Shown here: positions 33,150-42,090 of the stretch, one piece after another
Position numbering within the stretch: the stretch's first letter is position 1
Layout: every line of letters starts with the position of its first letter
NCBI GenBank assembly: GCA_017938795.1
Contig: JAGBAV010000049.1
Location: 1-64,000, forward strand
DNA from: Clostridia bacterium
GTDB taxonomy: Bacteria > Bacillota > Clostridia > Christensenellales > Aristaeellaceae
Length of the DNA: 64,000 bases
Direction of reading: 5' to 3'
Program-made: the position numbers and the translations under genes
Notes under the pieces: model-generated
The model's input: the letters and a program-made list of their open reading frames with translations, nothing else
The model's database searches: none
What the model was told of the DNA's origin: nothing

Positions 33150-34631
33150 ATGCAGTATGAAAATCCCATTCTCCGGGGCTTCCACCCGGACCCGAGCATC
33201 TGCCGCGTCGGCGGGGACTACTATCTGGTGGTCAGCTCATTCGAGTACTTCCCCGGGCTCCCCATCTATCACAGCCGGGATCTGGTGAACTGGACGCATA
33301 TCGGCAACTGCCTCCAGCGCGCCGGGGAATTCCCTCTGCTCGGCGTGGGCGACTCCGGCGGCGTATGGGCGCCGACCATCCGCTATCACGGCGGGCTGTT
33401 CTACGTCACCGCCACGCTGGAAAAGTACGGCAATTTCATCGTCACGGCGGAGGATCCCGCGGGCGTATGGTCCTCGCCCGTCTGGCTGCCGGAGATCGGC
33501 GGCATCGATCCCTCGCTCTACTTTGAGGACGGGCATGCCTATTACTGCACCAACGACCGCCTCGACCCGGAGCAGGAGATGATCTCCATGCAGGAGATCG
33601 ACGTCGCCACGGGCCGCATCATCGGCAAGCGCAGCATGCTCTGGCAGGGCACAGGCGCGCACTTCCTTGAGGCGCCCCATGTCTATCATATCGGCGGCTG
33701 GTATTATCTGCTCGTCGCGGAGGGCGGTACCTACTACACCCACATGGCCGCCATCGCGCGCAGCCGCAGCCTGTGGGGTCCGTATGAGAGCTGCCCGCAC
33801 AATCCCATCCTGACCAACATGTGCGATCCATCGTGGCAGGTGCAGTGCTCCGGCCATGCGGATCTGTTCGAGGACGCGCAGGGCAACTGGTGGGCTGTGC
33901 ATCTGGGCATCCGCCTTGCCCGCCGCACGATGACGCATTTAGGGCGCGAGACCTTCCTCACGCCCGTCGTCTGGCAGAATGGCTGGCCGGTATGCGGCCA
34001 TGACCGCAAGGCAGTCATCATAGAAGACGGCCCCATCTCCGCCGCGCAGAACCCGCCCGCGCCGTTCATCGCAGACATGACAAGGACGGACTGGGAGCCG
34101 GAGTGGATCTTCCTGCGGCAGACGGATGACGCCCGCCACGCGCGCGTCCCCGGTGCGATGCTGCTGCGCCCCTGCACGCAGACTCTGCTTGACTGCTGCC
34201 CGACATTCGCCGCCGTGCGCCCGACGGATTTTGACTGCACGATGGAGGCGGCGTTTACCTTCAAGCCGCAGCAGGAGGGCGACGAGGCTGGCCTCGCCGT
34301 GCGGCTGGACAGCCGCTTCCACATTGCCTGCACATACGGCTATGGCGGCATGCTGACGCTGACGCTGCAGGCCGAGGACGTCACGCACATCGCCGCGCAG
34401 AAGCCCGTCTGCGTGACGGAGCTCCGGCTGCGCATGCGCAGCGACAAGGAAAAGTACGTCTTTGAATACATGGAAGACGGATCGTACAAAACGCTTGGTC
34501 AGGTCTCCACGCGCTTTGTCGCCACGGAGTTCATGGGCCGCAGCTTCACCGGCACAGTCATCGGCCTATACGCCGCCTGCCGGAAGGAAACACAGGCCGT
34601 CATGCGCGTGACGGAATTCTCCGTCCGCTGA
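33150..34631 (+). CDS. GH43 beta-xylosidase / arabinofuranosidase
   Basis: A 493-residue family 43 enzyme with a five-bladed propeller. The catalytic base is D14 in FHPDPS, the pKa modulator D120 in GGIDPSLYF and the acid E174 in HFLEAPHVY. The C-terminal part (about 320-493) fits the beta-sandwich of the XynB-type subgroup, which cleaves xylo-oligosaccharides or arabinosyl side chains. No signal peptide, so it is cytoplasmic. It is the third gene of the GH115-GH2-GH43 set and ends at a terminator. Confidence 0.93.
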   Translation: MQYENPILRGFHPDPSICRVGGDYYLVVSSFEYFPGLPIYHSRDLVNWTHIGNCLQRAGEFPLLGVGDSGGVWAPTIRYHGGLFYVTATLEKYGNFIVTAEDPAGVWSSPVWLPEIGGIDPSLYFEDGHAYYCTNDRLDPEQEMISMQEIDVATGRIIGKRSMLWQGTGAHFLEAPHVYHIGGWYYLLVAEGGTYYTHMAAIARSRSLWGPYESCPHNPILTNMCDPSWQVQCSGHADLFEDAQGNWWAVHLGIRLARRTMTHLGRETFLTPVVWQNGWPVCGHDRKAVIIEDGPISAAQNPPAPFIADMTRTDWEPEWIFLRQTDDARHARVPGAMLLRPCTQTLLDCCPTFAAVRPTDFDCTMEAAFTFKPQQEGDEAGLAVRLDSRFHIACTYGYGGMLTLTLQAEDVTHIAAQKPVCVTELRLRMRSDKEKYVFEYMEDGSYKTLGQVSTRFVATEFMGRSFTGTVIGLYAACRKETQAVMRVTEFSVR

Positions 34632-34642
34632 TCATATCCGCC

Positions 34643-34682
34643 AATCGTCCTCCGGCCTTTGCCGGGGGACGATTTCCTTTTG
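34643..34682 (+). terminator. intrinsic terminator after GH43
   Basis: 14-base stem with one G-T pair, 34643-34656 / 34661-34674, loop CTTT, followed by TTCCTTTT. Confidence 0.88.
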
Positions 34683-34723
34683 CGGCGTAAGCCTTCAAAA
34701 TGTGTAAAGACCCTCCTTTTGTA

Positions 34724-34752
34724 TTGCCCGCGGCATTCCTGTATGCTATCAT
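34724..34752 (+). promoter_or_regulatory. extended -10 promoter of MATE gene
   Basis: -35 TTGCCC (34724-34729), 17-base spacer, TGC directly before -10 TATCAT (34747-34752). Confidence 0.55.
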
Positions 34753-34807
34753 AGGGGCGTCTTCCCGCACATCGGATCAAACAGAAGCACACCGGAGGTA
34801 TCTTTAT

Positions 34808-36214
34808 ATGCAGCGTACAGCCCCCTTCCCGTGGAAGGAATTCCTGCGCAGCGTCGCGGTGATCGCCATCCCCGTCGCCCTGCAGAATCTGCTGACAACC
34901 ACAGGATCCATGGTCGATACGATGATGATCGCATCGCTGGGCGAGACGACGGTCGGCGCGGTCGGCCTGTGCGCGCAGTTCTCCTCGCTGATGTTCAGCG
35001 GCTATTGGGGCTTTGTCGGCGGCGGCATGCTCTTCTTCTCCCAGTACTACGGGGCGAAGGACGACGACGGCATCGACCGTTCCTACGGTATCACGCTCTT
35101 TTTCATGATGCTGGTCGCTGCGCTGTTTGCCTGCATGGCTCTGCTCTTCCCGCAGTGGGTCATGCGCGTATACACCGACAAGACCTCCATTCAGGCAATC
35201 GGCGTGAGCTATCTTCGCATCGTGGGCTTTGCCTATCCGCTGCAGATCCTCTCCATGGCGATGAGCGCGCTGCTGCGCTCCACGGAGCGGGTGCGCATTC
35301 CCTTCTATGCGGCGGTCGCCTCCGTGCTGACGAATATCGTCTTCAACTGGCTGCTGATCTATGGAAGATTCGGCCTTCCTGCGATGGGTGTGCGCGGCGC
35401 GGCGCTGTCGACAGTCTTTGCCGCGGTGGTCAATGCCTCCGTCGTACTCATCCTCGCAAGGATGCAGGGCTATCCGTATCTGTTCCATTTCCGCCGCCAT
35501 TTCCGCTGGACGCGCTCTGCGCTGAAGCTGTATTTTCTGCGCTGCTTCCCGATCATCTGCAATGAGGTGATGATCGGCGTGGCAAACATGATCATCAACA
35601 TGGTGCTCGGCCGCCAGAGCGAGCAGGCCATCGCGGCGACCGCCGTCTTCCGCACGCTTGAGGGCCTGATCATCGGCTTCTTCAGCGGCTTCTCCAATGC
35701 CTCCTCCGTTCTGGTGGGCACGTGTGTGGGCTCCGGCGAATTGGAGACCGCCTACGAGCGGGCGAAGCGCATGGTCTTCCTCTGCGGCGGCTGCATCTTC
35801 ATCGTCTGCCTTGTGATCCTCGGCGCGCATCAGCCCATCCTCACGGCGATGAGCCTCTCCGGCGAGTCCCTGCGCATCGGGCGCGGCATGCTGATCATCT
35901 ACTGCGTCGCCGCCGTCATCCGCCTGTGCAACTGGACGCAGAACGATACCTACCGCTCCGCAGGCGACGCCACCACGGGCACCGTGATGGAGATCATTTT
36001 CATGTATCTGCTGGTGCTGCCCTGCGTCTGCACCGCCGGGCTTGTTTTCAAGGCGCCGTATCTTGCGATCTTCGCCTGCTGCTATATGGACGAGCCCATC
36101 CGCTTCGTGCTGATGCAGCGGCATATGTACTCCGGCAGGTGGGTGCGCCCGGTGACCGAGGAGGGGCTTGCTGCGCTGCCTGCATTCATGCAGGCGCGGC
36201 AGAAGCGCCGCTGA
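34808..36214 (+). CDS. MATE family efflux transporter
   Basis: A 468-residue polytopic protein with twelve expected membrane spans, of the multidrug and toxin extrusion family, coupled to Na+ or H+. Family features include IAIPVALQNLLTTTGSMVDTMMIASLGE in the first span and the repeat start at about 240 (CFPIICNEVMIGVANMIINMVLG). The start ATG at 34808 follows CGGAGGT. It has its own promoter and terminator and so is not part of the GH operon. The exported compound is unknown. Confidence 0.93.
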   Translation: MQRTAPFPWKEFLRSVAVIAIPVALQNLLTTTGSMVDTMMIASLGETTVGAVGLCAQFSSLMFSGYWGFVGGGMLFFSQYYGAKDDDGIDRSYGITLFFMMLVAALFACMALLFPQWVMRVYTDKTSIQAIGVSYLRIVGFAYPLQILSMAMSALLRSTERVRIPFYAAVASVLTNIVFNWLLIYGRFGLPAMGVRGAALSTVFAAVVNASVVLILARMQGYPYLFHFRRHFRWTRSALKLYFLRCFPIICNEVMIGVANMIINMVLGRQSEQAIAATAVFRTLEGLIIGFFSGFSNASSVLVGTCVGSGELETAYERAKRMVFLCGGCIFIVCLVILGAHQPILTAMSLSGESLRIGRGMLIIYCVAAVIRLCNWTQNDTYRSAGDATTGTVMEIIFMYLLVLPCVCTAGLVFKAPYLAIFACCYMDEPIRFVLMQRHMYSGRWVRPVTEEGLAALPAFMQARQKRR

Positions 36215-36230
36215 CTCTCTGTCCGATCAG

Positions 36231-36259
36231 ACGGATCCGCACGGGCGGATCCGTTTTTT
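36231..36259 (+). terminator. intrinsic terminator after MATE gene
   Basis: Stem ACGGATCCGC (36231-36240) / GCGGATCCGT (36245-36254), loop ACGG, followed by six Ts. Confidence 0.92.
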
Positions 36260-36377
36260 GATTGCGGATCATTAGCTCTATCCGCAGGCGAGCGGAATGC
36301 GCAGCGCATGCCGGTCCGGTTCATCAGACAGAATGATCCAACTTTGCCTCATACAGTCTCTGCACTGCCTGCATCCC

Positions 36378-36406
36378 TTGCGCTCCAAATTCCGGTGTGC
36401 TATGAT
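36378..36406 (+). promoter_or_regulatory. extended -10 promoter of secreted SGNH gene
   Basis: -35 TTGCGC (36378-36383), 17-base spacer, TGC then -10 TATGAT (36401-36406). Confidence 0.65.
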
Positions 36407-36435
36407 AAACCATACCTTACCAAAGGAGAATGACA

Positions 36436-37611
36436 ATGAAACGTATGTTTGTCCGTGCGCTGGGTCTCGCGCTCAGCGGTATGGTCTTTCTTTCCGCCGG
36501 GGCGGCCGAACAGCCCCTCTTCACAAGCGAAATGGAGCAGGCCGGCCTTGTCTCCATCGGCAATACGCAGCGCATTCACAGGGCAATCGACAAGGCCCGC
36601 GCGGGCGAAGAGGTGACCGTCGCCTTCATCGGCGGCTCCATCACCGAGGGCGCGCTCGCCGTCCCGCAGGAGACGGGCTGCTATGCGGCGCTCGCCGCGC
36701 AGCATTTCGCTGCCCGGTTCATGCCCGATGCGCAGCAGCTGCGCTATATCAACGCGGGCATCTCCGGCACGCCGTCGCTGCTGGGCGTCACCAGATCCTA
36801 TGACGATGTGATCGCCCATGCGCCGGATGTCGTCTTCGTGGAATTCGCCGTGAACGACGCCAACGACGCAGACGCGCAGATGGCCTATGAATCCCTCGTG
36901 CGCCGCCTGCTGGAGAGCGAATCCCAGCCCGCCGTCGTGCTGATCTTCACCGTGCTGCACAACGGCTACACCGCGCAGCCGCATATGCAGAAGATCGGCG
37001 CGCACTATGATCTGGGCATGATCTCCGTCAGCGACGCGATCACGCCGCAGCTGAAAACCGGAAACATGAAATGGGAGGATTACTCCAGCGACTACGCTCA
37101 CCCCAACAACGAGGGTCACGCCTTCATCGCGCGGATGATCGACCGCCTCTATGCTGCTGCGGCGGATACCCCGGCGCAGCCGCACACGATTCCTCAGGAG
37201 CCGGTCTGCAGCGCGGACCTTGCGCGCCTTGTGAATCTGCGCAAGGGCGATCCCGCGATCGTCAGCGAGGGCTCCTTCCCCTCCGCCGCAGGGCGCTGCT
37301 ATACCTATAATAAGGGCTGGCGTCACTGGGGCAATCGCGGCGGCAGCGAGCCCTTCGTCTTCACCACGAACGCCAGCGTCATCACCCTCGTCAACCGGCA
37401 GGAGAACAACAAGAAATGCGGCAGCGCGGAGGTCTATGTGGACGGCGTGCTGCGCACGACCCTGCGCGGGCATGATGAGAAGGCATGGGGCTACCCCGTC
37501 ACGCAGCTGCTGCGCATTGGCAAGGGCCCGCATACCATCGAAATCCGCATGGCCGAGGGCGACGAGGATAAGGACTTTATCCTGCTGGACGTCGGTCTTG
37601 GCGGTGATTGA
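36436..37611 (+). CDS. secreted SGNH/GDSL hydrolase
   Basis: A 391-residue exported hydrolase. A signal peptide (about 1-24, ending SAGAA) lacks a lipobox. The SGNH catalytic elements are visible: S68 in FIGGSITEG, N140 in EFAVND, and D219/H222 in SDYAHPNNEGH. A C-terminal beta-rich region (about 275-391) may be an accessory domain. Such enzymes are often carbohydrate acetyl-esterases, and the context of xylan enzymes fits deacetylation of xylan, but this is inference. The ATG at 36436 is chosen over 36430 because AAAGGAG is seven bases upstream of it. Confidence 0.85.
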   Translation: MKRMFVRALGLALSGMVFLSAGAAEQPLFTSEMEQAGLVSIGNTQRIHRAIDKARAGEEVTVAFIGGSITEGALAVPQETGCYAALAAQHFAARFMPDAQQLRYINAGISGTPSLLGVTRSYDDVIAHAPDVVFVEFAVNDANDADAQMAYESLVRRLLESESQPAVVLIFTVLHNGYTAQPHMQKIGAHYDLGMISVSDAITPQLKTGNMKWEDYSSDYAHPNNEGHAFIARMIDRLYAAAADTPAQPHTIPQEPVCSADLARLVNLRKGDPAIVSEGSFPSAAGRCYTYNKGWRHWGNRGGSEPFVFTTNASVITLVNRQENNKKCGSAEVYVDGVLRTTLRGHDEKAWGYPVTQLLRIGKGPHTIEIRMAEGDEDKDFILLDVGLGGD

Positions 37612-37650
37612 CAGGCTGCATCCCCCCTCAGAGCAGACAGGAGGACGCCA

Positions 37651-38337
37651 ATGAGGATCATCTTCGTACGCCACGGTCACCCTAATTATGAGAAGGACTG
37701 CCTGACGGATCTGGGGCATCTTCAGGCGCAGGCCGCCGCCGAGCGCCTGAAGGATGAAGGAATCACACAGATCCACGCTTCCTCCAGCGGACGCGCAAGG
37801 GAAACGGCGGAGCATACCGCGCAGCTGCTTTCTCTGCCCGTCACGCAGCATGACTTCATGCGCGAGATCTGGTGGGGCTCCGCAGACGGCGAGCCCATCG
37901 CCCACGGCGGGCAGCCATGGATGATCGCGGAGGATATGGTCGCCGCGCAGCAGAGCCTGCTTGACAGCGGCTGGGGTGACTCGCCCTATTTCAGCCGCAA
38001 TACCGCAACGACACATGTGCGCATGATCGCAGACAAGCTGGACGCCTTCCTGCTGACGCTGGGTTATGCCCGCGAGGGGCTTTATTACCGCGTGCGGGGC
38101 AGCGCCGGCGGCACGATTGCGATCTTCAGCCACGGCGGTTCCTCCTCCGCGATGCTCAGCCATCTGTTTAACCTGCCCTTCCCCTTTGTCTGCAATGCGA
38201 TGCCGCCGGACTTCACGGCAGTCACGATTCTTCGTCTGCCGGATGAGGAGGGCGTCCTCGCCTCGCCGAATTTCGAACTTCTGGGCGACGCGCGCCATAT
38301 CCGCGGCGTGACCACGGAGAATCTGTTCGGGCGATAA
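37651..38337 (+). CDS. histidine phosphatase family protein
   Basis: A 228-residue phosphoglycerate-mutase-like phosphatase. The catalytic RHG motif is R7-H8-G9, followed by the family's SSSGRARETAEHTA segment (about 48-61); the second conserved histidine is in IFSHGGSSSAML (about 155-166). The substrate is unknown. It follows the SGNH gene by 39 bases with ACAGGAGG upstream, so they may be co-transcribed, and a strong terminator follows. Confidence 0.92.
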   Translation: MRIIFVRHGHPNYEKDCLTDLGHLQAQAAAERLKDEGITQIHASSSGRARETAEHTAQLLSLPVTQHDFMREIWWGSADGEPIAHGGQPWMIAEDMVAAQQSLLDSGWGDSPYFSRNTATTHVRMIADKLDAFLLTLGYAREGLYYRVRGSAGGTIAIFSHGGSSSAMLSHLFNLPFPFVCNAMPPDFTAVTILRLPDEEGVLASPNFELLGDARHIRGVTTENLFGR

Positions 38338-38392
38338 GACAGGCCATACCCGGCTGCACGACGCTTCGCGCCATGTTCCGTCACATAGAATC

Positions 38393-38435
38393 AGCCGCTC
38401 CTGCGATGCAGGAGCGGCTCTTGCTTTTCTCTTTT
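38393..38435. terminator. terminator between histidine phosphatase and M20 operon
   Basis: Stem AGCCGCTCCTGC (38393-38404) / GCAGGAGCGGCT (38408-38419) with a GAT loop, followed by a T-rich run; it lies between convergent transcripts. Confidence 0.88.
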
Positions 38436-39861
38436 ACAGCGTGGTGATCAGGCGGATGTAGAACTGCACCGTCTTCACCAGCGTATCGATCGGCACACGC
38501 TCGTCGTTGCCGTGGATCATCGCGCGCTCTTCCTTGCTCAGAAACATCGGCGTGAAGCGATAGACCTTGTCCGTGATGCTGCAGTAGTGGCGCGAATCGC
38601 TGCAGGCCATCATCAGATACGGCGAGACAATCGCCTCCGGCCATGTCCTGCGGATCGCGGCGCAGAGCTTGTCCCATCCCTCGCCCTGCGCAGGGGAGCT
38701 GATGGACGGGTTCATGCCGCTGATCACCTCGCAGGTGATCTCCGGATTTCTGATCACAGAGGTAAGATACGCCTTCGCAGACTCGACCGTCTCTCCGCCG
38801 AGCAGGCGCAGATTGACGCCGAAGCTCGCGCTGGGCGGAAGCACATTGTATGCGTCGCTGCCCTCAAAGCGCGTGACGGCAACCGTCGTGCGCATGAGCG
38901 CGTTGAGCTCGCCGCCGGAGAGGCGGCAATAGAGATTGAGCACCGGCCTGAAGCACCAGAGATTGGCGAAGATCATCCTGTAAAGGAAGGACGAATGACG
39001 GCCCAGCGTATCAAACAGGCCCGCGGCGGGCGGCGTGAGTCTGCCCGCAAAGGGGTGCTTCTCAATATTCACCACCGCACGGCTGAGCTGCCCGAGCGCC
39101 GTCTTCACCGGCGGTGTGGATGCATGCCCGCCCGGGGTATTCAGGGAAAATCTGAAGTTGGCAAATCCCTTCTCCGCGACGCCGACCACAGCGCACGGCG
39201 CAGACACGCCGGGGAACACCTTGCTGACGACCGCGCCGCCCTCGTCCACAACCAGAGCAGGCGTGACGCCCAGCTCCCGGAGCCGCTCAACAATCTGCGG
39301 GCAGGAGGCGCCGTCCACCTCCTCCTCGCCGGAGAAGGAGAGATACAGATCATTCTCCGGCACAAAGCCGTCGCTAAGCAGCGCTTCCAGCGCCTCAAGG
39401 ACGCCCAGCAGCGTGCCCTTGGTATCCAGCGTCCCGCGCCCCCAGATGCAGCCATCCTCGATCACCGCGTCAAACGGCGGCTTTGTCCATCCCTCTTCAT
39501 TGACCGGCACCACGTCGTAATGCGCCATGAGCACAGAGGGCTTTGCAGCGGAACGGCCCGCCATGTGATACAAGAGCCCCGTGCGGCCGACGCGCTCGAG
39601 CGTAAATGCTCTGTGCACATTCGGATACCGCTCCTTCAGGAGCGCGCGGAACTTTTCAAACTCAGGCTCGTCAACCTTTGACCAGTCCCTGCCGGAGACC
39701 GTGCGGCAGCGGATCATATCCTGCATATTGCGCACGATTCGCTCCCTGTCCGGCTCCGCCGGAATGGGGCTGACCGGCTCCTGCGGCGCGGGCACGAAGC
39801 GGAGCGTACGCACGATGATCACCGCGGCAAAAGCCGCAAGGGCAAGAAGCAGCACAGCCAT
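38434..39861 (-). CDS. M20 family metallopeptidase with N-terminal membrane anchor
   Basis: A 475-residue zinc peptidase of family M20, the carboxypeptidase S / PM20D1-like branch, which cleaves or forms N-acyl or peptide bonds of amino acids. It starts with one hydrophobic segment (about 1-20) and then has the metal-binding MAHYDVVPV (about 108-116), WGRGTLDTKG (about 138-147), the catalytic SGEEEVDGA (about 172-180) and a dimerisation domain. It is the last gene of a four-gene membrane-protein operon, three bases after the preceding gene, suggesting that its substrate or product is moved by those proteins. Confidence 0.9.
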   Translation of the reverse strand: MAVLLLALAAFAAVIIVRTLRFVPAPQEPVSPIPAEPDRERIVRNMQDMIRCRTVSGRDWSKVDEPEFEKFRALLKERYPNVHRAFTLERVGRTGLLYHMAGRSAAKPSVLMAHYDVVPVNEEGWTKPPFDAVIEDGCIWGRGTLDTKGTLLGVLEALEALLSDGFVPENDLYLSFSGEEEVDGASCPQIVERLRELGVTPALVVDEGGAVVSKVFPGVSAPCAVVGVAEKGFANFRFSLNTPGGHASTPPVKTALGQLSRAVVNIEKHPFAGRLTPPAAGLFDTLGRHSSFLYRMIFANLWCFRPVLNLYCRLSGGELNALMRTTVAVTRFEGSDAYNVLPPSASFGVNLRLLGGETVESAKAYLTSVIRNPEITCEVISGMNPSISSPAQGEGWDKLCAAIRRTWPEAIVSPYLMMACSDSRHYCSITDKVYRFTPMFLSKEERAMIHGNDERVPIDTLVKTVQFYIRLITTL

Positions 39862-39864
39862 CGC

Positions 39865-40518
39865 TTACACCATTCCTTTCTTATACATCACGCGCGCGGC
39901 GATCAGCGCGATGATCACGCCGACCGGCACCAGCACGCCCACGGAGGACGCAAGGGACGGCACCGCAAGGAACAGCGCAATCATGAACAGCAGCGGCGCG
40001 ACGGAGAGCTTCCAGTTCTTGCTGATATAGACGACGCCGAGGCCGCCGAAAAGCGCCGGCAGAATATTGTCAAACGCAGGCTTGAGCACGGGCGAATTAA
40101 GCAGCGGCGCGATCAGCGTCAGCAGGCACACGCCCACGGCAATCACCAGCGTGGTGACAATCGAGCTGACGGCGATGGCGATGGTGGAGATGACCTCTCC
40201 CTCCTCGCTGCCGGGCCTGACGCCCATGGACTCCATGGCGCTGAGCGCGCTGGGCGCCTTGAGGCTGGTGAGGTTGCCGGTGACAAAGGCCAGATAGGTG
40301 CCGCCCACGCCGAGCATGGGCGTATAGGTGATGACCTCGATCACGCCGACCGTCCAGAAGATCGGCGCGACGCCCATCAGCCCCTTAAGGACGGCGGTCA
40401 GCTCCGGCCATGCATTGTACCGGATGCAGATCGCCGCAGGCACCATCGCAACGATGACCGCTGCGGTGATGATCCAGATCTTGCCGTACCGGTCGGTATC
40501 CTTCATATAATCCTTCAT
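39865..40518 (-). CDS. polytopic membrane protein, partner of DUF5058
   Basis: A 217-residue protein with about six membrane segments; I do not recognise a named family. Near the middle it has VGGTYLAFVTGNLTSLKAPSALSAMESMGV (about 72-101), which resembles a substrate-binding re-entrant loop, and the pattern of spans is compatible with a transporter subunit. The start at 40518 follows GGAGGAG; the longer upstream frame overlaps the DUF5058 gene. It lies between DUF5058 (25 bases) and the M20 peptidase (3 bases), so these work together in all likelihood. Confidence 0.8.
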   Translation of the reverse strand: MKDYMKDTDRYGKIWIITAAVIVAMVPAAICIRYNAWPELTAVLKGLMGVAPIFWTVGVIEVITYTPMLGVGGTYLAFVTGNLTSLKAPSALSAMESMGVRPGSEEGEVISTIAIAVSSIVTTLVIAVGVCLLTLIAPLLNSPVLKPAFDNILPALFGGLGVVYISKNWKLSVAPLLFMIALFLAVPSLASSVGVLVPVGVIIALIAARVMYKKGMV

Positions 40519-40543
40519 GAATGAACTCCTCCTTCCCCCGTCG

Positions 40544-41266
40544 TCAGGACAGCAGCGGCGCGATGACGACCGCAAAGACCATGGCGCCGATCATCGAGAT
40601 CGACATCGCATAGGTCTCCAGCCACTGCATGTTCTTCTTTTTGATCAGCAGGCCGCACACGCCCATCAGCGCCGCCGAGCACAGCAGCACCAGAATCGGG
40701 ATCAGGCCGGCCGCGCCCTTGCCCACATCGGCGAAGACCATGCCAAGGAACGCAGAGATCATACCAAGGAACATGGAGGTCATGAACAGATCGCCCCATT
40801 TTTCATCCCTGCTGCGCAGCTTCACCACGCCGCCGCGGATCTTCTTCATCAGCACAGGCGGCAGGAGAATGCTGGGCATGATGCCCAGCGTCATGACCCA
40901 CGCGATGGCGGTATAGACCTTCGGATCGGTCACCATCTCGGACAGGGAGACGCCCAGCGCCTTCGCCGTGGAGGAGGCCGCGGGCAGCTCATACGTCAGC
41001 GCGCCGATGACGCTCATGCGGATCCACGGCAGCGGGATCCCAAGGAACTTGGAGAGCGTAACCACGCCCAGCAGGATCGATACCGCCGGCGCAACAGTGA
41101 AGACGGCCGAGGAGATCATCACCCTGCGCAGCTTCTCCTTCGCCATCCCCATCTCCACGCCGCGCCTGTATGCACGGACAAGAAAGAATACCGACTGCGC
41201 CAGCACAAAGATGATGACCAGCACAGCGATTCCATACAGAAACGAGCTGTTCGCACTGAATGCCAT
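40544..41266 (-). CDS. DUF5058 family membrane protein
   Basis: A 240-residue protein that I recognise as DUF5058, with about six to seven membrane segments. It begins with a short tail and the FVLAQSVFFLVRAYRRGVEMGM segment (about 20-41) and has a polar loop in the middle (KKIRGGVVKLRSRDEKWGD). Biochemical function is not established. It is in one operon with DUF6198, a 217-residue membrane protein and an M20 peptidase, which suggests a two-subunit permease for an amino-acid derivative or peptide. The ribosome site is AAGGGGGT. Confidence 0.85.
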   Translation of the reverse strand: MAFSANSSFLYGIAVLVIIFVLAQSVFFLVRAYRRGVEMGMAKEKLRRVMISSAVFTVAPAVSILLGVVTLSKFLGIPLPWIRMSVIGALTYELPAASSTAKALGVSLSEMVTDPKVYTAIAWVMTLGIMPSILLPPVLMKKIRGGVVKLRSRDEKWGDLFMTSMFLGMISAFLGMVFADVGKGAAGLIPILVLLCSAALMGVCGLLIKKKNMQWLETYAMSISMIGAMVFAVVIAPLLS

Positions 41267-41283
41267 ATATGTACCCCCTTGTA

Positions 41284-41976
41284 TTATCGCTCGAAGAAGC
41301 GGCGAAGCGGCAGCGCATCCTTCATCTCAAAGCGCGCAGTGATCGCTCCCGCGATCGCGGAGATCATCGTGCCGTTGACCAGCGCGCAGAGGATTGTGCC
41401 CGCCTTGACGCCCTCAAAATGACCAAAGCCGAAGAACATGAAGGACATGATCACCGACACAAGGCAGCTCGTGCAGTCATATCCGGTCTTCACCCTGCCC
41501 ACGTCCATGCGCCACTTTGCAGAGAGCTCCTTGACCAGCAGCTCATACACCTCCGGCGCGATATACGTCATCAGGAAGAGCGCCACGCCCATGGAGCAGA
41601 CCACCATACCCAGCACATAATAGACCGCGCGCAGCGCAAAGCCGCCGCCCGGCAGCCCGGAGCAGAGCGCAATGCAGGCATCCAGCGTCAGGCCATAAAG
41701 CACAGCCGTCACAAAGGAAAAGAAATAATACAGCCGCACCCTTCGCATGAGCAGAATGAGCAGCAGGAGCAGAACGCCCTGAAGCAGATATTCCGCCATG
41801 CCGAAGCTGAAGAACGGGAGCGCGGGCGACAGCTTCAGATGCAGCAGATACGCCGGGGCGACCACCATGGACATACCGAAATCCGCAAGCTCCATCAATG
41901 CCGTCCCCAGCGCAAGCAGGAGCATGCCAAGCACATACGCCAGCTCTGTATACAGAACAGGCTTCTTCTGTTTCAT
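41284..41976 (-). CDS. YczE/YitT-like membrane protein (DUF6198 family)
   Basis: A 230-residue protein with five or six membrane segments that looks like the YczE/YyaS/YitT group, family DUF6198. Characteristic is the early ALGTALMELADFGMSMVVAPAYLL (about 22-45), with a polar face in the first spans. Function is unknown. The ATG at 41976 is chosen because GGAGG ends about eight bases upstream; ATGs at 41982 and 41994 are too close. It is the first gene of the four-gene operon, behind a promoter at 42037-42065 and a pair of DnaA boxes. Confidence 0.82.
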   Translation of the reverse strand: MKQKKPVLYTELAYVLGMLLLALGTALMELADFGMSMVVAPAYLLHLKLSPALPFFSFGMAEYLLQGVLLLLLILLMRRVRLYYFFSFVTAVLYGLTLDACIALCSGLPGGGFALRAVYYVLGMVVCSMGVALFLMTYIAPEVYELLVKELSAKWRMDVGRVKTGYDCTSCLVSVIMSFMFFGFGHFEGVKAGTILCALVNGTMISAIAGAITARFEMKDALPLRRFFER

Positions 41977-42036
41977 ATGCATTTCCTCCATCACAGCCGG
42001 CTGCCCGCCGACTCATTGGTATTGAACATGCCTATG

Positions 42037-42065
42037 ATTGTAGCATCGACCGCGCGCCGACACAA
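42037..42065 (-). promoter_or_regulatory. extended -10 promoter of the DUF6198-DUF5058-M20 operon
   Basis: On the minus strand: -35 TTGTGT (42060-42065), 17-base spacer, TGC, -10 TACAAT (42037-42042). Confidence 0.6.
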
Positions 42066-42090
42066 GAAAAAACTGACGCAAAGAATACAT

